A stretch of 64,000 nt of DNA from Crocodylus rhombifer (GCA_038503035.1 JAVSML010024260.1:655630-719629), one strand, 5' to 3'; shown: positions 34,593-47,400, numbered from the stretch's first letter. Notes: generated by a model not told the origin, from the sequence alone. A program made the numbers and translations.

Positions 34593-37500
34593 TGGCCTAT
34601 ACCGTGTCTTGGCAGTACCAGAGAGGAACACACTCAAGCATTCCTGCTTGCACCCTTTCCCACTTACACATACACCAAACACAGGAATTCATCATTAAAG
34701 CTGTTCTGAGGGTGCCCTCTGTGGGCTAAGCAGCTTTGGGGGGCGTCCTCCAAATAGCTTCATTGCTGCACTTCTGAGGGCACGTGCTGGGACCAGAAGG
34801 GTGGGGCATGCTTGAGAACAGCCCTTGCCAGGGGAACCAGGGACATGGGATAGACTCACCTTCAGTGCCCTGAGCAAGACTGGACAGTAAGGACCAGATC
34901 CTCATGTTGGATATTTCAGTCATTTGCAATCAGGGTGTTGCCAAATTCAGACAAGTTATATAAGGACAGATGCCCTGAATTCAGAAAGATTGAGAACCAC
35001 TGAGTTACAGTGCGCTCAAACTAGGACTAACAGTTAAACCAAAACAAATGGTAGTTTTTGTGGTACGCATACATGTTTAAAAGGAGGCTGTCCAACTCAG
35101 TGCAAGTGAAGATATATTGATAAAAAACTAATCACATCACTTCAGCATGCCAGCCTCTGCGACACTATTTACTATCAAGGTCCTACGTGAAAAATAGACC
35201 TGCAGGTGAATAACACCTTATCTCTACTACTGTTCTCCTTTCTCCCTCTGCTACTGATTACCATGGCATTAGGATTCCGGAGGGCTTTATATCAACACAT
35301 ATCATCTTTCCTATATTCCTGACTCCTTCCTCTTTTATGCAACAAAACAGCTGTTAGGCTGTCACTTTAAATAACAGAATGTATGGAAGAACCTTGATAC
35401 TCGATATGGAGTGCTGTAAAAGCCACTGCTGAGTTGTGACAGATGATGAAACACGAAATGGAAAAGTTTTGAAATATTGTCTTGTGTGCTGCCTTTTGTA
35501 CATATCTGAGTTATTGCTACTGCTCTGTTTGGGACAGTTGTAGAGAACTGAGACAAAGCCAGAATACTAATTCATATAACTTTTAATGGGGGAATATTAT
35601 TTTATATTTAACTTTTTAATTCTATTCACCGTTCTCACAAGGCCCTTTCTTTAAGAATTTGGAAAGCTCACTGCTGTTCTGCTGTTATGTTTGGGGTTGC
35701 AGAACTGCAAGTTAGCATAGAAATCCATGGGCACATTCATTTGTATTTTTTTCTTGCTGTCATTCAGCATTTTGCAACCTTTTTGGAGCCCAACCCAATA
35801 TATCAATAACTGAGCAACCTGCTTTTCCCATTTCCCCAGGGTCCCAATACCATAACTTGATACACTTGCTGCCATAATTTTATGTTCCTGTACCCTGTTC
35901 CATCTCCCCCTCCTGTTTCGTCTGGTTTCTCTCTTTCTCCACTCCCTCCCTTTCCTGGTTTTCTTTTTTGTCCGTCTGTCTGTCTGGTTTGTTTGTTTGT
36001 TTTCCTTGCTAGTCATCTTTTGGTTCTGCTTCATTTTTGTGCTCCCATCCCACACTAGAGTGTTTTATTTTCTCATTCCCCCATTCCTCAGGAACCTGCA
36101 TTTTGCTGGTAGGAAGGCCCATGTGAGCAAAGACAAGAAGCCTGGCTCCTGTGGCTAAATACCATTAACTGCTGCCAGGGTCACAGGAAGGGAGTCTGTT
36201 TATTAAAGGGCAGGAACATTTGAAAGAGTTAGAAAATAGTCTTTTATTCTTCTTCTAGCTTTCTAACTTTGACCTGTTTCATGATTGGCCTATATTTCTT
36301 GTTCTTCAGTTGCCTTTGAGACACCATGTAGAAGCTGTCTGTAGTCAAGAAAAGATAATGGTGCAGCATGAGGGTGAGAAAAGATAATGCTGATTTACTG
36401 TGAAAATGGGAATACAGTATCAGAAAACCCTGACTTAGGCAAAAAGTGGCCAGCCAGCCAGCATTGCCTCCCCTCCTACTTCCCATATAAAGATCAATTC
36501 TCCTGGTTTTACCAGTTCCTGTAACAATTCTCTTACACTGGACCTCCAGGTTTACAAGAATAAGTAGCACACATTAAGCTCTCTTTTGCCAGGTTTATTT
36601 GTACAAAAACATTCAGACAATGTTAATGAAAAAAATACAGTGACTCCAATCATTTGACAGTAATGAATCTGAGACGCATTCCATTCTTGTCTCACCAATG
36701 CTCTTTTCAGGAAGTTTTTGTTTCTTGTTGCTGGCCAAGTCTAATTAGCTTTAGTTTGAACACTACATTTCCTCACGTAATGGTTTGACTGCAGAGCTCT
36801 GTGCTGCACCTCTTCCATAAAAAGCTTTGATATCAGCCTGGCTTGCTTGTTATGTAATGAAATATGTCTCACTATAACAATCCTATGAATGTGCACTATA
36901 ACAGGCAAGGTTTGCTTCATTAGAAGCATATGCGATACATCTCTAATTTGGTTAGTCTATAAGGTGCAAATCTACCCTGCCTTCTGCCTGACTTCAGACT
37001 AACACAGCTAATTGCCTCTCTCCACTACAACTAACACATCCTGCTCTGAGAAGCAATATAATGGAATTGTGACACCTTGTGGTGATTCACATTACAGGTG
37101 GAATAAAGCAACCGATAGTAAGAGAACGTACATCTACACGGTAATACAATTTTACCTGATTCAGTAATGCCCTTTTGAATTAATTTAGACTGCAGAAAAA
37201 TACAGGTCATGTTTACTGTTGAAACTGCAAGGTCTAAAAATCTGCCCATAGTTTCCTTTTTAATGCAGGTCACTTGGGAAATCAAACAAATGTCTGACTG
37301 AGAAATAGAATGAGAGAAGGAAATATACAAAAAAGAGAGAAGAGGATCTTGGGCTTTCATTTCACAACCAGAAACAGTAGGCAATGGCTTATTTCTCAGA
37401 ACAACACTTAAGTTCTGTGGAGTCACTGTCGGGTAGCTTTATGCACTAATTATGGATTTAAAACTGGGGACTTAAACCATGGTGAGCAGCTTTATTACAG

Positions 37501-38187
37501 CAGTTCCAATTTTCCCCTGAAGAATTAAGACTGATACACCCAGGCATTCTTATCGGGTATACTACCCTTGAGCAGCCCACTTGTTTATTACTAAGCAGCG
37601 ATACTAATGACGGCTCTCTCTCATCTAATATTCCTTTATGCCACAGACCAACAGAGACTATTTCAGCCTTTCCTTTTCTGCCAATTTTTTTTCTCCAGCA
37701 GGCCCACGTCCTAGAATCCTTTCTTCCAGTGACAATGGTACTTCAAAGAAAGGGTTTTTTTTATTTTTTCTGCATTTTATAGTGTTTCTGGCTGCTGGAG
37801 GGAGGAACTGAATAATTCAAAACATGCTTCCCTTTTTCACCCTCACCTGTAACTGCTAAGAGGATTATTTTACTGTCACCTTCACAGAGGCACTGAGCAG
37901 CAGTGCTCCATGGGGCAGGATGAATGGCTGTTGGCAGTGGCAGCAGCACCCGGGCTAGTTGTGTGGCAGCTGTTATTTTTGTATTCCTTCCCCTGTTGCT
38001 CCCTCTTAGCTATGGTATAGCTCCCTCCAATTTCTTATACCAGTAATTCCACAGTCTTTTTCCTGCTTATGCAAATGTTTCTAGTTTTTCAATAGCTTCA
38101 GTAGCTAACAAGTCTGAGCACTTGTTACAGTCTACTCATGCAGATTTAACTTAGGTATCAGTGAGCGTGTCTACACGAGACACCATG
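34593..38187. other. No gene seen; minor repeats only
   Basis: An isolated hAT-like end, GATTGAGAACCACTG, lies at about 34989-35003. A simple repeat of GTCTG and TTTG units lies at 35971-36003. The minus-strand frame 35651-36055 (134 codons) is a translation of this polypyrimidine stretch and is Lys/Arg-rich for that reason. Otherwise nothing is supported. Confidence 0.4.
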
Positions 38188-38605
38188 TCTAGGGGACAGA
38201 AGTTGCACATAAACTGGTTTAAGTGATCAGGAACTGGTTTAAGCCTGTAACAGAATAGAAGTTCAATGCACATAAACCAGTTTCAGAATGGCTGAAACTG
38301 GTTTAAGGTAAACCAGGTTGGATGTAGTATCAAGCTTAACTGATTTAGGTCAGATTGGTTTATGAAACTTCTGTCCCAGACCCTTCCTGGTTCAAGTTAA
38401 ATTGGAGTGTCCCAGCATCCCAACATGCTTTCCAACCCTGGGCTGGGCTGTGCTGTCTGCTCCAGAGAGCAGGGATGGGGCCACCCCTCTGCTCCCTAGC
38501 TGGAGCAGTGAGGGCTGGCTCACTGGCTTGAGTGTGTGTGTGTGTGGCCCAAATCCCCAGGCAAACCCCTGATGGGATCTGGGGTCAGGGAGGGGGCTTA
38601 AACAA
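38188..38605 (+). mobile_element. Interspersed family X, partial copy
   Basis: It contains CTAGGGGACAGAAGTTGC, then ATAAACTGGTTTAAGTGATC, then CTGGTTCAAGTTAAATTGG and TGTCTGCTCCAGAGAGCAGG, in the same order as the other copies. The AACTTAAACTAA end is missing. A (GT)n run lies at 38531-38547. Confidence 0.6.
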
Positions 38606-38944
38606 GTAAGCATATACATTGAGGTGTCACAACTTTGGGATCTTTCCCAGGATGATTCAGTTCAAAAGAAATATACAGCTCAGATGCCTTTAGACCTCCC
38701 AAGAGAAATCCAAAGCACCAAGTTACTCAGCAGGAGCTAGCCAGTAGGCAGAGTAGAGTATCTGCACTACTCCAACTACTCCAGATGTAGGTATCTCACT
38801 CAGGGCTGCAAGAAATGTGGCAAACATTTTGGGAGAAGAGCACACAGAGAGGCTAAGAAGGGAAAGTACAGGCAGAAGCCTTGAGTTCAACATAAAGCAC
38901 AGCACTCTTGAACACATTATGGTGATCACCACCTGTTACCTAAT

Positions 38945-39080
38945 AGCTTTGTGCTTAGAGCGCTAACCCAGGCAGTGGGAGAGCTTGGTTATACTCTGAG
39001 GACTGAACCTCATAGTTCCCACTTCCCAGGAGAGTTCCCTAACCAAAGGGCCATGGGCTGGTGTGGGCATGCTTCTCTAG
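38945..39080 (+). repeat. Ancient tRNA-related SINE-like repeat
   Basis: GTGCTTAGAGCGCTAACCCA, then GGCAGTGGGAGAGCTTGG, then GGACTGAACCTCA and CACTTCCCAGGAGAGTTCCC, then TAACC, resemble an amniote-wide repeat whose 5' part looks like a tRNA gene (box-A-like TTAGAGCGCTAAC). Box B is degraded. The family name is not assigned. Confidence 0.45.
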
Positions 39081-40654
39081 TCCACCCTGTTGAACCTGGC
39101 TAACTGGGCAGTCAAGAGAGCAAGCAAGAGAGAGCATGTATCAGTATCCTAATGCTTCTGGCACTTCTTGGGAGAAGGGAGTCCTGGGTTCCTCACAGGA
39201 TCCAGAGAGGGTGTAGCAGTGTGGTTGCACCCCTCCTTTGGCTGTGAGCTCTTGGTGTGGGGTATGGTTAGAGCCCCTGCTTTTATGAAGCTTCAGACCC
39301 CAGAGAGTGAGCACTGCTGTTGCTGCTTATCCTGTTTCTCTTGCTGCTGAATTCAGCTGGAAAGAGAGGGAGGAAAGAAGAAGGAAGGGGAAACAGTGGC
39401 AGCATTGAACCCCTGGGTTCCAGAGCTGCACGAAAACAGAGGTTTCAGCCAAACCCCACCCCAATCAGCTGATGATCTCAGAGCTCACTGCTCATGTGAA
39501 ACTCAAGCAGGAACTGGTGCTGACAAGACAGCGAGCTCAGAACTCACTGAGCATGAACAGCACAGACAAATTAGCCTCTCTGCCCTGTTCCTGGACCTGC
39601 TACTGGATTCTAGCTCCTACTTCAAGGGCCTAGAATACAGGTCTCCTGCTTTGCAAGGAAGTGCCTTAAGAAGCTACTGGGCAAATCGCTTCCTCCTCCC
39701 TTTGTAATGAATTCATGCTTTCAGTGTCAAACAATTGCTTGTTTGTCCCCATATATGGAATCAAGTTGCCTCCAACTAAGGAATCAGTGACATATGCAGA
39801 CAGTAAGCACCTCCTAAAAAACTGAACTGGATTACAGCAGAGCTTATGTGAGAATTGCTTCTGAGCATTTGTAGTTGCCCTAGTCAACACACCTAATGAA
39901 TCCAGGTGCCTAAGTAGTCTTACAACTCCTGAGCAGCATTAAATGGGTTCACTTCTTGTGACTTCAGTGCCTACATTCTGCCTAAGTCTTGGCAGGTGCC
40001 TACAAGGTAGATTTGGATCTGGCACCAAGTGAATATATGCACTTTTAGGCACATAAATTGTTTTGCAAATCTGCCCCTCTTTGGCTGTGGAATGTAAAAT
40101 CCAACACCAAGATGTTAAAGACTTAGTAGTTCCTTGGCCTGAAAAATCCAGTTTAGCTAATTAACAGAATGAAGGAAGTGCACAAGTAAAATAAGGCAGG
40201 CCTTGAATGCAAGGATCATCTATTTAGTGCATGGCTGAAAAACTTTTATCCTTTTGCTTTCTGTATAGCATCCAGTTTTCAGAATAAGTAGTGTGCATCC
40301 TCACTGTTTCTTATGACAACCTTATGGATGGCCATTTTAAAAACAAACTCCTCAGTGGAGGAGAGTCCTCTTCAGATTATAAAAGTCAAGATGACTTAAC
40401 GGTGGCTAGACCTGTGGTGAGCTGTAGCTGCTGCTGCTGTTAGTGATCAGTTATGTTTCACTGATACTTTGTGCTCACCCTGTCTGTGTCATATTTTTCA
40501 TCCCATATAGATAGACTGTAAACTCATCAGTGTAGGAACTCTCTTTGCTCTGTGTATGAACAGCAGCTTTGAGGACAACAGAACTACCTCTAGGTTAAAT
40601 AGGAAGGTAGGTGCAATACAAATAATAAATAACAAAAAAAATGTTACATTCTAG
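39081..40654. other. No gene seen; decayed repeat near 39.9-40.08 kb
   Basis: Words such as CAGGTGCCTAAG, GGCAGGTGCCTAC and TTTTAGGCACATAAATTG at 39893-40085 suggest a very old repeat. The frames at 39168-39707 have no family or splice support. Confidence 0.4.
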
Positions 40655-40844
40655 ACTTGAAACCCCAAAGTCCTAGTATTGTTAATAAAAGAGGAGGGAA
40701 TTCCCGGTGGATGGCCAATGAATGCACAGTTAAAAAAGATTTTGGATTCCCACTGCTGGTACGGCTGGCTTCAATTAAAGGGATATATGCAGTGACGTAT
40801 ACATCTGACCATTCCTTCCATGGTGTCCTGCATGTCCCAAGATG
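40655..40844 (+). CDS. Candidate penultimate exon of the unrecognised host gene (62 codons plus split codons)
   Basis: A canonical donor (AAGATG then GTGAGT at 40845) follows an open stretch containing SRWMANECTVKKDFGFPLL, then ASIKGIYAVTYTSD and FHGVLHVPR. The acceptor is TGTTACATTCTAG. The exon enters with two bases (AC), which complete a codon begun by the final G of the exon at 20617-20686. It leaves with TG, which the first base of the next exon completes to Trp. The alternating hydrophobic pattern suggests beta-strands of a secreted or luminal domain. This is inference only; the family is not recognised. No repeat is detectable in it. Confidence 0.52.
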
Positions 40845-42142
40845 GTGAGTAACTAGAAAGCTAAAGTGCACAGGCCAAGTACATTGCAGCTTAGCCTTAT
40901 AATTTATGACAGTGACACAACTGTACCACATCAGGAGGCACTATATAAGGTCAAAGGGTGGGGAGGGGGGTTTCAAATATATTATCAGGATTTATGACAT
41001 GACATTATTCCCAGATTACAATTAAAGAAAACTCAAATGAATGCATTAGTGATTTTGCCAGCAAAGTGTATAATTCTTGAAATGTGTGTTTGTCAGCATT
41101 AAAACCCACCAAAAGTCATCTCTGTCTTTGCATGTCTCTTCCTATGGAAGCTGATTGTGGGAGGGGGGAGAGGGGAGCAGCTGGTGTTCTGTAGAGAGAA
41201 ATTACTGAATCGCTCCATGACAAAAGCCATATTATTTGCCCTTCTCCTCTTGTTGTGAGTCTTGTGTTGGGGTGGTGGTAGGGAGGTTGAGAGGCCATTC
41301 CACAGCTATCAGGATAATGGCACTTGCTTCTTCATATTATCATTGGTCTTCTGAATCGGGGTGGACAACCTGTGGCATGGATGCCAAAAATGGCACAGGG
41401 AGATTTTCTGTGTTGCATTTGGCAGAACCGGGAGGGGCACGAAGCAGAAAGCAGAGTAGCTTGGGGGAGGGAAAGGGGGTCAGAGTAGCACTCAGGGAAT
41501 GTATGGGGCTAATTTGTGGCACACCTACCAAAAAGATTGGCCCCCACTGTTCAAGAACATTCCCCGGTCCTGAAAAGCTAGTTCCTAGTTTTTCATGCAG
41601 CAAGAATTCTAGCTACTTAGTTACTTTGCTCGGCAGGAAACGAATCACTAATCTGCTATCGCTTCTAATGTACTGTGCTGTCACCACAGTCTTAAGCTTC
41701 TCCAGTGGTCTGGAATACTCTCTCCTTTTTCCATTCAGGACCTCCAGATTGTTTGTCCTCAATACATGGTCCAGCCTGGGGGGAAAAAAAGAAGAAAAGA
41801 AAGCTGGCTGGTAAAAGAGTCTTTGAATCGCAAGGTTCTCTTCCCTTCCACCCCATATTATGCCATGCATACATAATTTGATATCCACTTAAAGCTAGTG
41901 AACATTTTAACAAACAGTTTTATAAGGGTTGAAGAAGGGGGCAGGGAGGTAGAATCAGCTGTTGTCTCACTAAATGTTCACCTGTAACCTCCAGACAGCC
42001 AAGATCACTAATGGGAGGAAAATGGTAAATCAAAAAAGGTATAAACTATGCCCTTGGTACAAGGAAAGCATGTGTGTTGAATTAATATATTACATTTCTG
42101 ATAATAAAAATCTAAATAGACACTTTTTCTCATCTTTTATAG
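40845..42142. other. Candidate last intron
   Basis: It starts GTGAGT and ends in a polypyrimidine tract (CTTTTTCTCATCTTTTATAG). It contains one hAT-derived insert at 41352-41562 and otherwise shows no feature. The 192-codon frame at 41236-41814 runs through the insert and is not coding. Confidence 0.45.
41352..41562. mobile_element. hAT-type MITE, about 210 bp
   Basis: Left end CGGGGTGGACAACCTGTGGC; right end GGCCCCCACTG preceded by TTTGTGGCACACC, its inverse counterpart. It belongs to the same broad end class as 34398-34592. A TSD is not clear (TTCTGAAT versus TTCAAGAA). Confidence 0.55.
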
Positions 42143-42257
42143 GTATGTTGGGAGCCAAGGGGCCAGCCAATTCACTTACACTGCCCCTTCCACAAATTAC
42201 ATTGTCACAGAGATGCAAAAAAGAGATGCCAGCTTCTGGGTGTTATTGGTGGCATAG
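42143..42257 (+). CDS. Candidate terminal exon of the unrecognised host gene (37 codons and stop)
   Basis: A strong acceptor (TTCTCATCTTTTATAG) precedes the exon. Its first base completes the Trp codon split by the intron. The frame then runs 37 codons (YVGSQGASQFTYTAPSTN, then YIVTEMQKRDASFWVLLVA) to TAG at 42255-42257. With the previous exon this would give a C-terminus rich in Tyr, Thr and Ser. The 3' UTR would start at 42258 and run towards the hAT at 42390. No clear poly-A signal lies before that element, so the UTR may include or pass it. The hydrophobic end FWVLLVA is notable but too short for a membrane span. Confidence 0.52.
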
Positions 42258-42389
42258 GATGAATGGGAGCAGACTGACTTGAAGAGATGCATGGAATCGG
42301 AGATCTTGGGAATGAAACAAAGACAAGGAACTCATGGAGTGCTGAATGGTACAAACACCATATCTGAGAAGCTCTAAGTCTCTTTGCAG

Positions 42390-43352
42390 TAGGCCTGAGC
42401 AAAGCAGCTAGTATTCACTTCAGATTCGGATTTGGCCAATTCAGGGGACAGTGATTCAATCTGGTAATTTGAATCACTATCTCAGATCGACTGGCTGAAT
42501 CTGATTTGGAGATTTGGCCACCACTGAATCGTCCAGATCACTGAATCAAACAGTCCCCACCCCCCACCCACTCTTCCAGGCCTGTTAATGACTGTCCCAC
42601 CCAGCCCCAGCATCCTGGCTCTTAAAAAAAAGAAGAAAAAGAAAGAAAAAGCCCTGCACTGTCTGGCTCCTGCAAGGCAGGAGGGGCAATCCCCACTGTC
42701 CCACACTGCACGGGGGGCTCTGCAGTGAGCCCCCAGAAGCCCTGACAGCAGCCATTGCAGCATCCAGTGAGTGCAGGGCTTTTTTTCTTGTTTTTTTTTT
42801 TTAAAGAACTGGGAGCTGAGGCTGGATGGGACAGCTATTGACAGGGCTGGGAGAGTGGGCGAGAGATGGGGGCTTGTGACAGAGGCTCCCATGCAGTGGG
42901 GGGCAGTGGGGATTGCCTTCCCCACACTGGCAGAAGCTGGTGAGTGTGGGGCTTTTTTTTCTTTTAAAGAGCTGGGATGCTGGGGCCGGGCAGGGCAGCC
43001 ATTGACAGGGCTGGGAGAGCAGGCGGGGGTTGGAGGGGTGCTCAGAGGGGATGGGGGAGCAGCAGGGGATGGGGCCTGGCAGCATTCCTCCCATGGTCCC
43101 CTCTGCCAGCCTCCTCCCCGCTTACCAGCATGGAGTCTGGGTCCAGCTCACTGTGGCAGCAAGTGGGGACTGCCCAAGTCTCTGAATCTCTCCAAAGCTT
43201 TCTGAATTTTTTCTGAATCAATTCAGAGCGCTTGGAATCAATTTGGACCTTTTTATTAGTCTCCCAATTCAATTTGGATTTGGAGATTTGGCTGCCGAAT
43301 TGAGCTGAATCTTCTCCAAATGAATCAGCACCCTAAGCTTCGTACAGCCCTA
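42390..43352 (-). mobile_element. hAT element of the GATTCGGATTTGG family, 963 bp, perfect 8-bp TSD
   Basis: CTTTGCAG occurs at 42382-42389 and 43353-43360. The ends are TAGGCCTGAGCAAAG and CTTCGTACAGCCCTA. The subterminal regions are AATC-rich (GAATCACTATCTCAGATCG, GATTTGGAGATTTGGC). The GC-rich core contains two or three direct copies of a block with a T-run followed by AAAGARCTGGGA and GACAGGGCTGGGAGAG. It is the inverse-orientation relative of 55137-55937. No transposase is present. Confidence 0.9.
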
Positions 43353-43360
43353 CTTTGCAG

Positions 43361-44150
43361 ACCTATGATTCTGAAGAGTTCCGGCAGGTCCCTGCAGTTT
43401 TCTGTTTAGAAGTAGGTCTTGGTAATGGTTTCAACACAGGCACACATGCCCTTTGCTACGGAAGGCCTGTTGCAAGTGCTTAATTAGGTCTGAGGAGTTC
43501 TGCAAGCCCCTTCCTCCCCCACTGCTCTATTAGGAGATAGAATTGTCAGTGGTTCCCTGGGACTTGGAGAGGTCTAGCAACTGTGAGATAAGAAGGTAAG
43601 AGAGACATTTGTTTCTTGCTCAGTAACCATGTCCAACTACCATATGTACAAAAAGATGTGGGAAAAGAAGAAAAAACAATAGGGGGACTATAGGCAAAAA
43701 CTATGGCTACTATTAAAGCTGCTTGGCTTTGTTTGTATGTTTGTTGTTTGTTTTTGCTCATGTTTAGCGGCCACTTTGTTTTATATTGTTTACTAGTGAA
43801 ATCAGCAAGTCCAGCTGTACCAATCTTAGGTTTTTCTTTTCACGTATTGTGGCAAGCAGGGATAGATGGTATCCCTAAACTCATGGGGGACACACACTCC
43901 CAACTTTTGGCATTGCTGTTGGAAAAAAATAAAACCCCAGCTTGTTCCTGTATGTCAGTGGTAGGTGGTAGATTTCCTTACAGCCTAGTGTGTAGGCATT
44001 GCTAATGCTTTCCTCAGTGCTATTCATGATTGTATCCCCATGGTCCTGCAGAACAAGGAAGCAGAACCCTTAGCAGCTAACACATCTCCTGGTTCCTTCA
44101 GGAAGGCAAATAATGGACACATATGTTGGCCTAAAACAATTTGAAGACCC
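43361..44150. other. No gene seen
   Basis: No feature could be supported between the hAT and the foldback element. Confidence 0.4.
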
Positions 44151-44154
44151 TGAG

Positions 44155-44463
44155 CATTTTTACATGTGGTTTGGAATGAAGTGCTGGGCAATTTAATTAG
44201 CAAGCTGTGCTAATTAAAAGCGCCAGCGCAGCATGCGTATCAGCGTCCCTGCACTGAAAAAATGGTGGTGGGGTGCTTTGAACTGAAGCTCATCCAAATT
44301 GTTTTATTTCAAAGTGCCCCACCACCATTTTTTCAGCATGGGGATGCTGATACACGTGACGTGGAAGGCTGCTGGAGCATGTCAATTTCCATGCACTGGA
44401 ATCTGCACTGACACTGGATTTCCAGCAAGTTGGAGCAGGCTCCCTGCACATCTGTAGGAGCCT
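44155..44463. mobile_element. Foldback MITE, copy 2, 42-bp arms
   Basis: Arms 44241-44282 and 44308-44349 pair at roughly 36 of 42 positions. The middle of each arm (AAAAAATGGTGGTGGGG and its inverse) is perfect, and the loop is 25 nt. The flanking TTTAATTAGCAAGC and GGAGCAGGCTCCCTGC blocks correspond to copy 1 at 30270-30568. It is a non-autonomous element with strong hairpin potential. Confidence 0.7.
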
Positions 44464-47400
44464 CTGTTTTTAGAAATCCAGGTAGTTTTTCAGGCTCCTT
44501 GCTGATGCTAGTAGCCTGTAGATAAATGGTTTTCATAACAGCATTACAGGCTTCCAGCTCCAGAAGCATGATAGGTGGTTGTGAACACAAAAGTGTCTTG
44601 TGAACATTGCCATGGATCTGTAAAAGTCAGGGGTAGTTAGTTTTCAGAGAGCAATAGCAGCCTGCCTCTGTACAGACTCCAACCATATACTGTGGCATGG
44701 TTGGGTTGGGGTTAACTCCTCATACAGGCCCATGAAGATCTGCTGTCTAATAATGAAGAAGTTCTAGAACTAGTATTGGATACCTCACATCCGCAAAAAG
44801 TATACAATATGATTCCACCAAATTCTGTTAGTTCTTCTGCTTTGGAAACACTTGAGTACACATTAAGACAGGGCAGTGATCACTGAATTCAGCATGTCTT
44901 TCATATCTATCTTGTACACTCCCTTTGTACCATGTGTATCCAATGCACCTTCATGTTTCTGTAATTCCTGAAAGAGTTCCAATAACTCTCTGACCCACTG
45001 TCCTATATCCCAAATAGTTTACTTGTGTCCAGGAGAAGCTCATTCAACAAACCTGTGATTCTTACTCAGCAGGCTGCATGAGAAAATAGGCCAAAATCAC
45101 TTTCATTGGTGCCATGAAAGTAACATCCCACAATACACTACAGATCAATTCCTAGAGGGACTCAGTTCTGTTTGGTGCCAGAAGACCATGGATACCCCTC
45201 CACAATTGCCAGCATTGCAATTCAAGATACTATGGCTTGGTGTGTATTAGAAAATCAAACTACACTCCCCTCCTACCATGTGTTTGCCTCTGACTTGTAT
45301 GTGGTGCATCATGCTATGAGGATACTTAGCCATGAAGATGGATTACAAGGCAAATAGAGTTTTATCATTCCTGAGCCAGTTTAGCAGCACTTTTTAAAAT
45401 TCATTCAACTCAATGCACATTTCCTATCTTTCCACTAGCTGCTTGGCACATCCAGAGCTGAATATCAAATTCTTAATACACCTGATTGTAATCAGTGATA
45501 TTAGATATAGCACATAGTAAAGGATAGGGGTGCTTATATGTTTACTATAAAAATGCAACAATCATCAATATACTATTATCAGATATAGCAAATACCAACT
45601 CTTACTGCATGATTTTACATGGACCAATATGTGAAATCAATAGCATTTCTGTTTTCTCTTGAAATTATCATCACCCCAAATCCAAGGTAAAGTGTGAAAG
45701 AATAAACAAGCTATTGAATACAGTCATAGATAAATATTTGAGCTTGCCTGGGACATGAACGGTCCTGCCACAAAGAACTATGAAGAAAATAATTAGTCAG
45801 TTGCCTATTATTTGATCCCTCATTTTCTAGACAGTGTGGAGACCCCATTGCCTTAAGGACAAAGATCTGTAACTGCAAGCCCTTTGAAAACTGTCATTAC
45901 ATTTCTATATGAGTAAATATGCTTGATTATTTAAGGTCTGACGTGTGTTTGCATGGTGAATAATATGCTACAGAGATCAGTATACACCACTCTCCTTAAA
46001 TTCAGCATGTATTTCATTTTCAAAAACAAATATCCCTCCCTAAATCCAATCTCAAAGTTTGAAGCTACAGAAAACAAAGGACAGTTAGTCTAAACAAATC
46101 TTGTACAAGAAGGAAATGGAATAATGTTTTCCATGTACACAGGACTTCGATATAAAGAAAAGGAGGCAAAGAACAAAGTGAGAACTGCTACCACTCATTT
46201 ATTAAATAGGCATGTCATGCATTAAAGTAGACATGATACATAACCATGTTAGTGCAAATGAGTGATTTACAGTGTTACATTTTAATGATTCAGCATAAAT
46301 GGTTAAGATCTTTAGAAGAATGGAACTCTTTAATATGTACACAATGGAAAGACGTGCTATTTAGATAAGTACACCTTGACCTTTAGAGCTGTTGGAGATA
46401 TCTGTGTGAACAAGAAAGCTTTTGTCTGCTGCATACAGCACTGGGCCTATGCCAGGGCTTGCCAGATCTGTGCAAAGAGACTTGTTTATTAAGGCCTTGT
46501 AACTGGAGGCTAAGTGAATATAGTACCTCCCCTCCAGGGTCTATCAGTTAAATTCCAGCTTTGCCTAGTCTGCCTCATCTCTATGCAGTTGTCATGGGAA
46601 ATTGCTGTATTTGTTTGAACTTGTCTCAATATTTAGATTAAACACAGAAGTAAACCTTTTGAGTTCCATATCTAGGCTGATTTCTCTCTTTCCAAATCAC
46701 TTGCAAATGCAGGAGTGCAGCTGTTCATGACTACTGTATCCTAGTGGCCTGTTGAAAACCATGAATTTGGGACTTGTCCCCCTACTGCAAATTCCACACC
46801 CTTAAATCATTGGCAGTCCAAGGAAGAATATGACAAAGGTGTACTGGGCTCTTTTGGGTCAATAATATTCTTCTTTTCAGTTGGAAACAAGGAAAAATAC
46901 CCTTTCAGGGTAGTATGTGACAGCCCCTTTTGAGAAAATTAAACTCCAAGGTTAAGGTTAAGATGATTAGTTATGGTTACCAGCTAAGGCAGAACAGCAT
47001 GCCATATGAACAGACTGACCAGCTATTTTGTTCTAGGACTTGTTTAACAGATCACGTGTATATTCAGGGTTAGGCCTTTAATCTTTAATCTGGGTTTCAT
47101 GTGATGTCCTAAAATGGATGGCCTTTTCCCTGTAATAAAATACAACCATTCCTTGGTGGGTATTTAAATTATTAGTTAAATTATTATTTAAATGATCTTT
47201 TTCTTAGTCCATAGAATTAGATCAATAGCTCTACAGTTTTGCTTTAAGTCATATATCAATATATATTCTTATATTTGTGTACATTTGGGCAAGGATAATG
47301 AAAGAGGCCCACAGAGTTTTGTGAACCAAGCAAACAAGTCACAGGAAGATCTACCCACTCTGCTTCATTTGGCACTTATATTTTAAGGTTATATATTCCT

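Noticed and set aside
35651..36055. 134-codon minus-strand open frame, Lys/Arg/Thr-rich N-terminus
   Set aside because: Its composition comes from the polypyrimidine and GTCTG/TTTG simple repeat at 35971-36003. There is no domain or splice context.
41236..41814. 192-codon plus-strand open frame
   Set aside because: It runs through the hAT MITE at 41352-41562 within the candidate last intron. It has no protein features.
44730..45357. Possible old coding remnant (frames such as 45172-45357)
   Set aside because: Several open stretches in different frames look protein-like, but no motif or family could be recognised.
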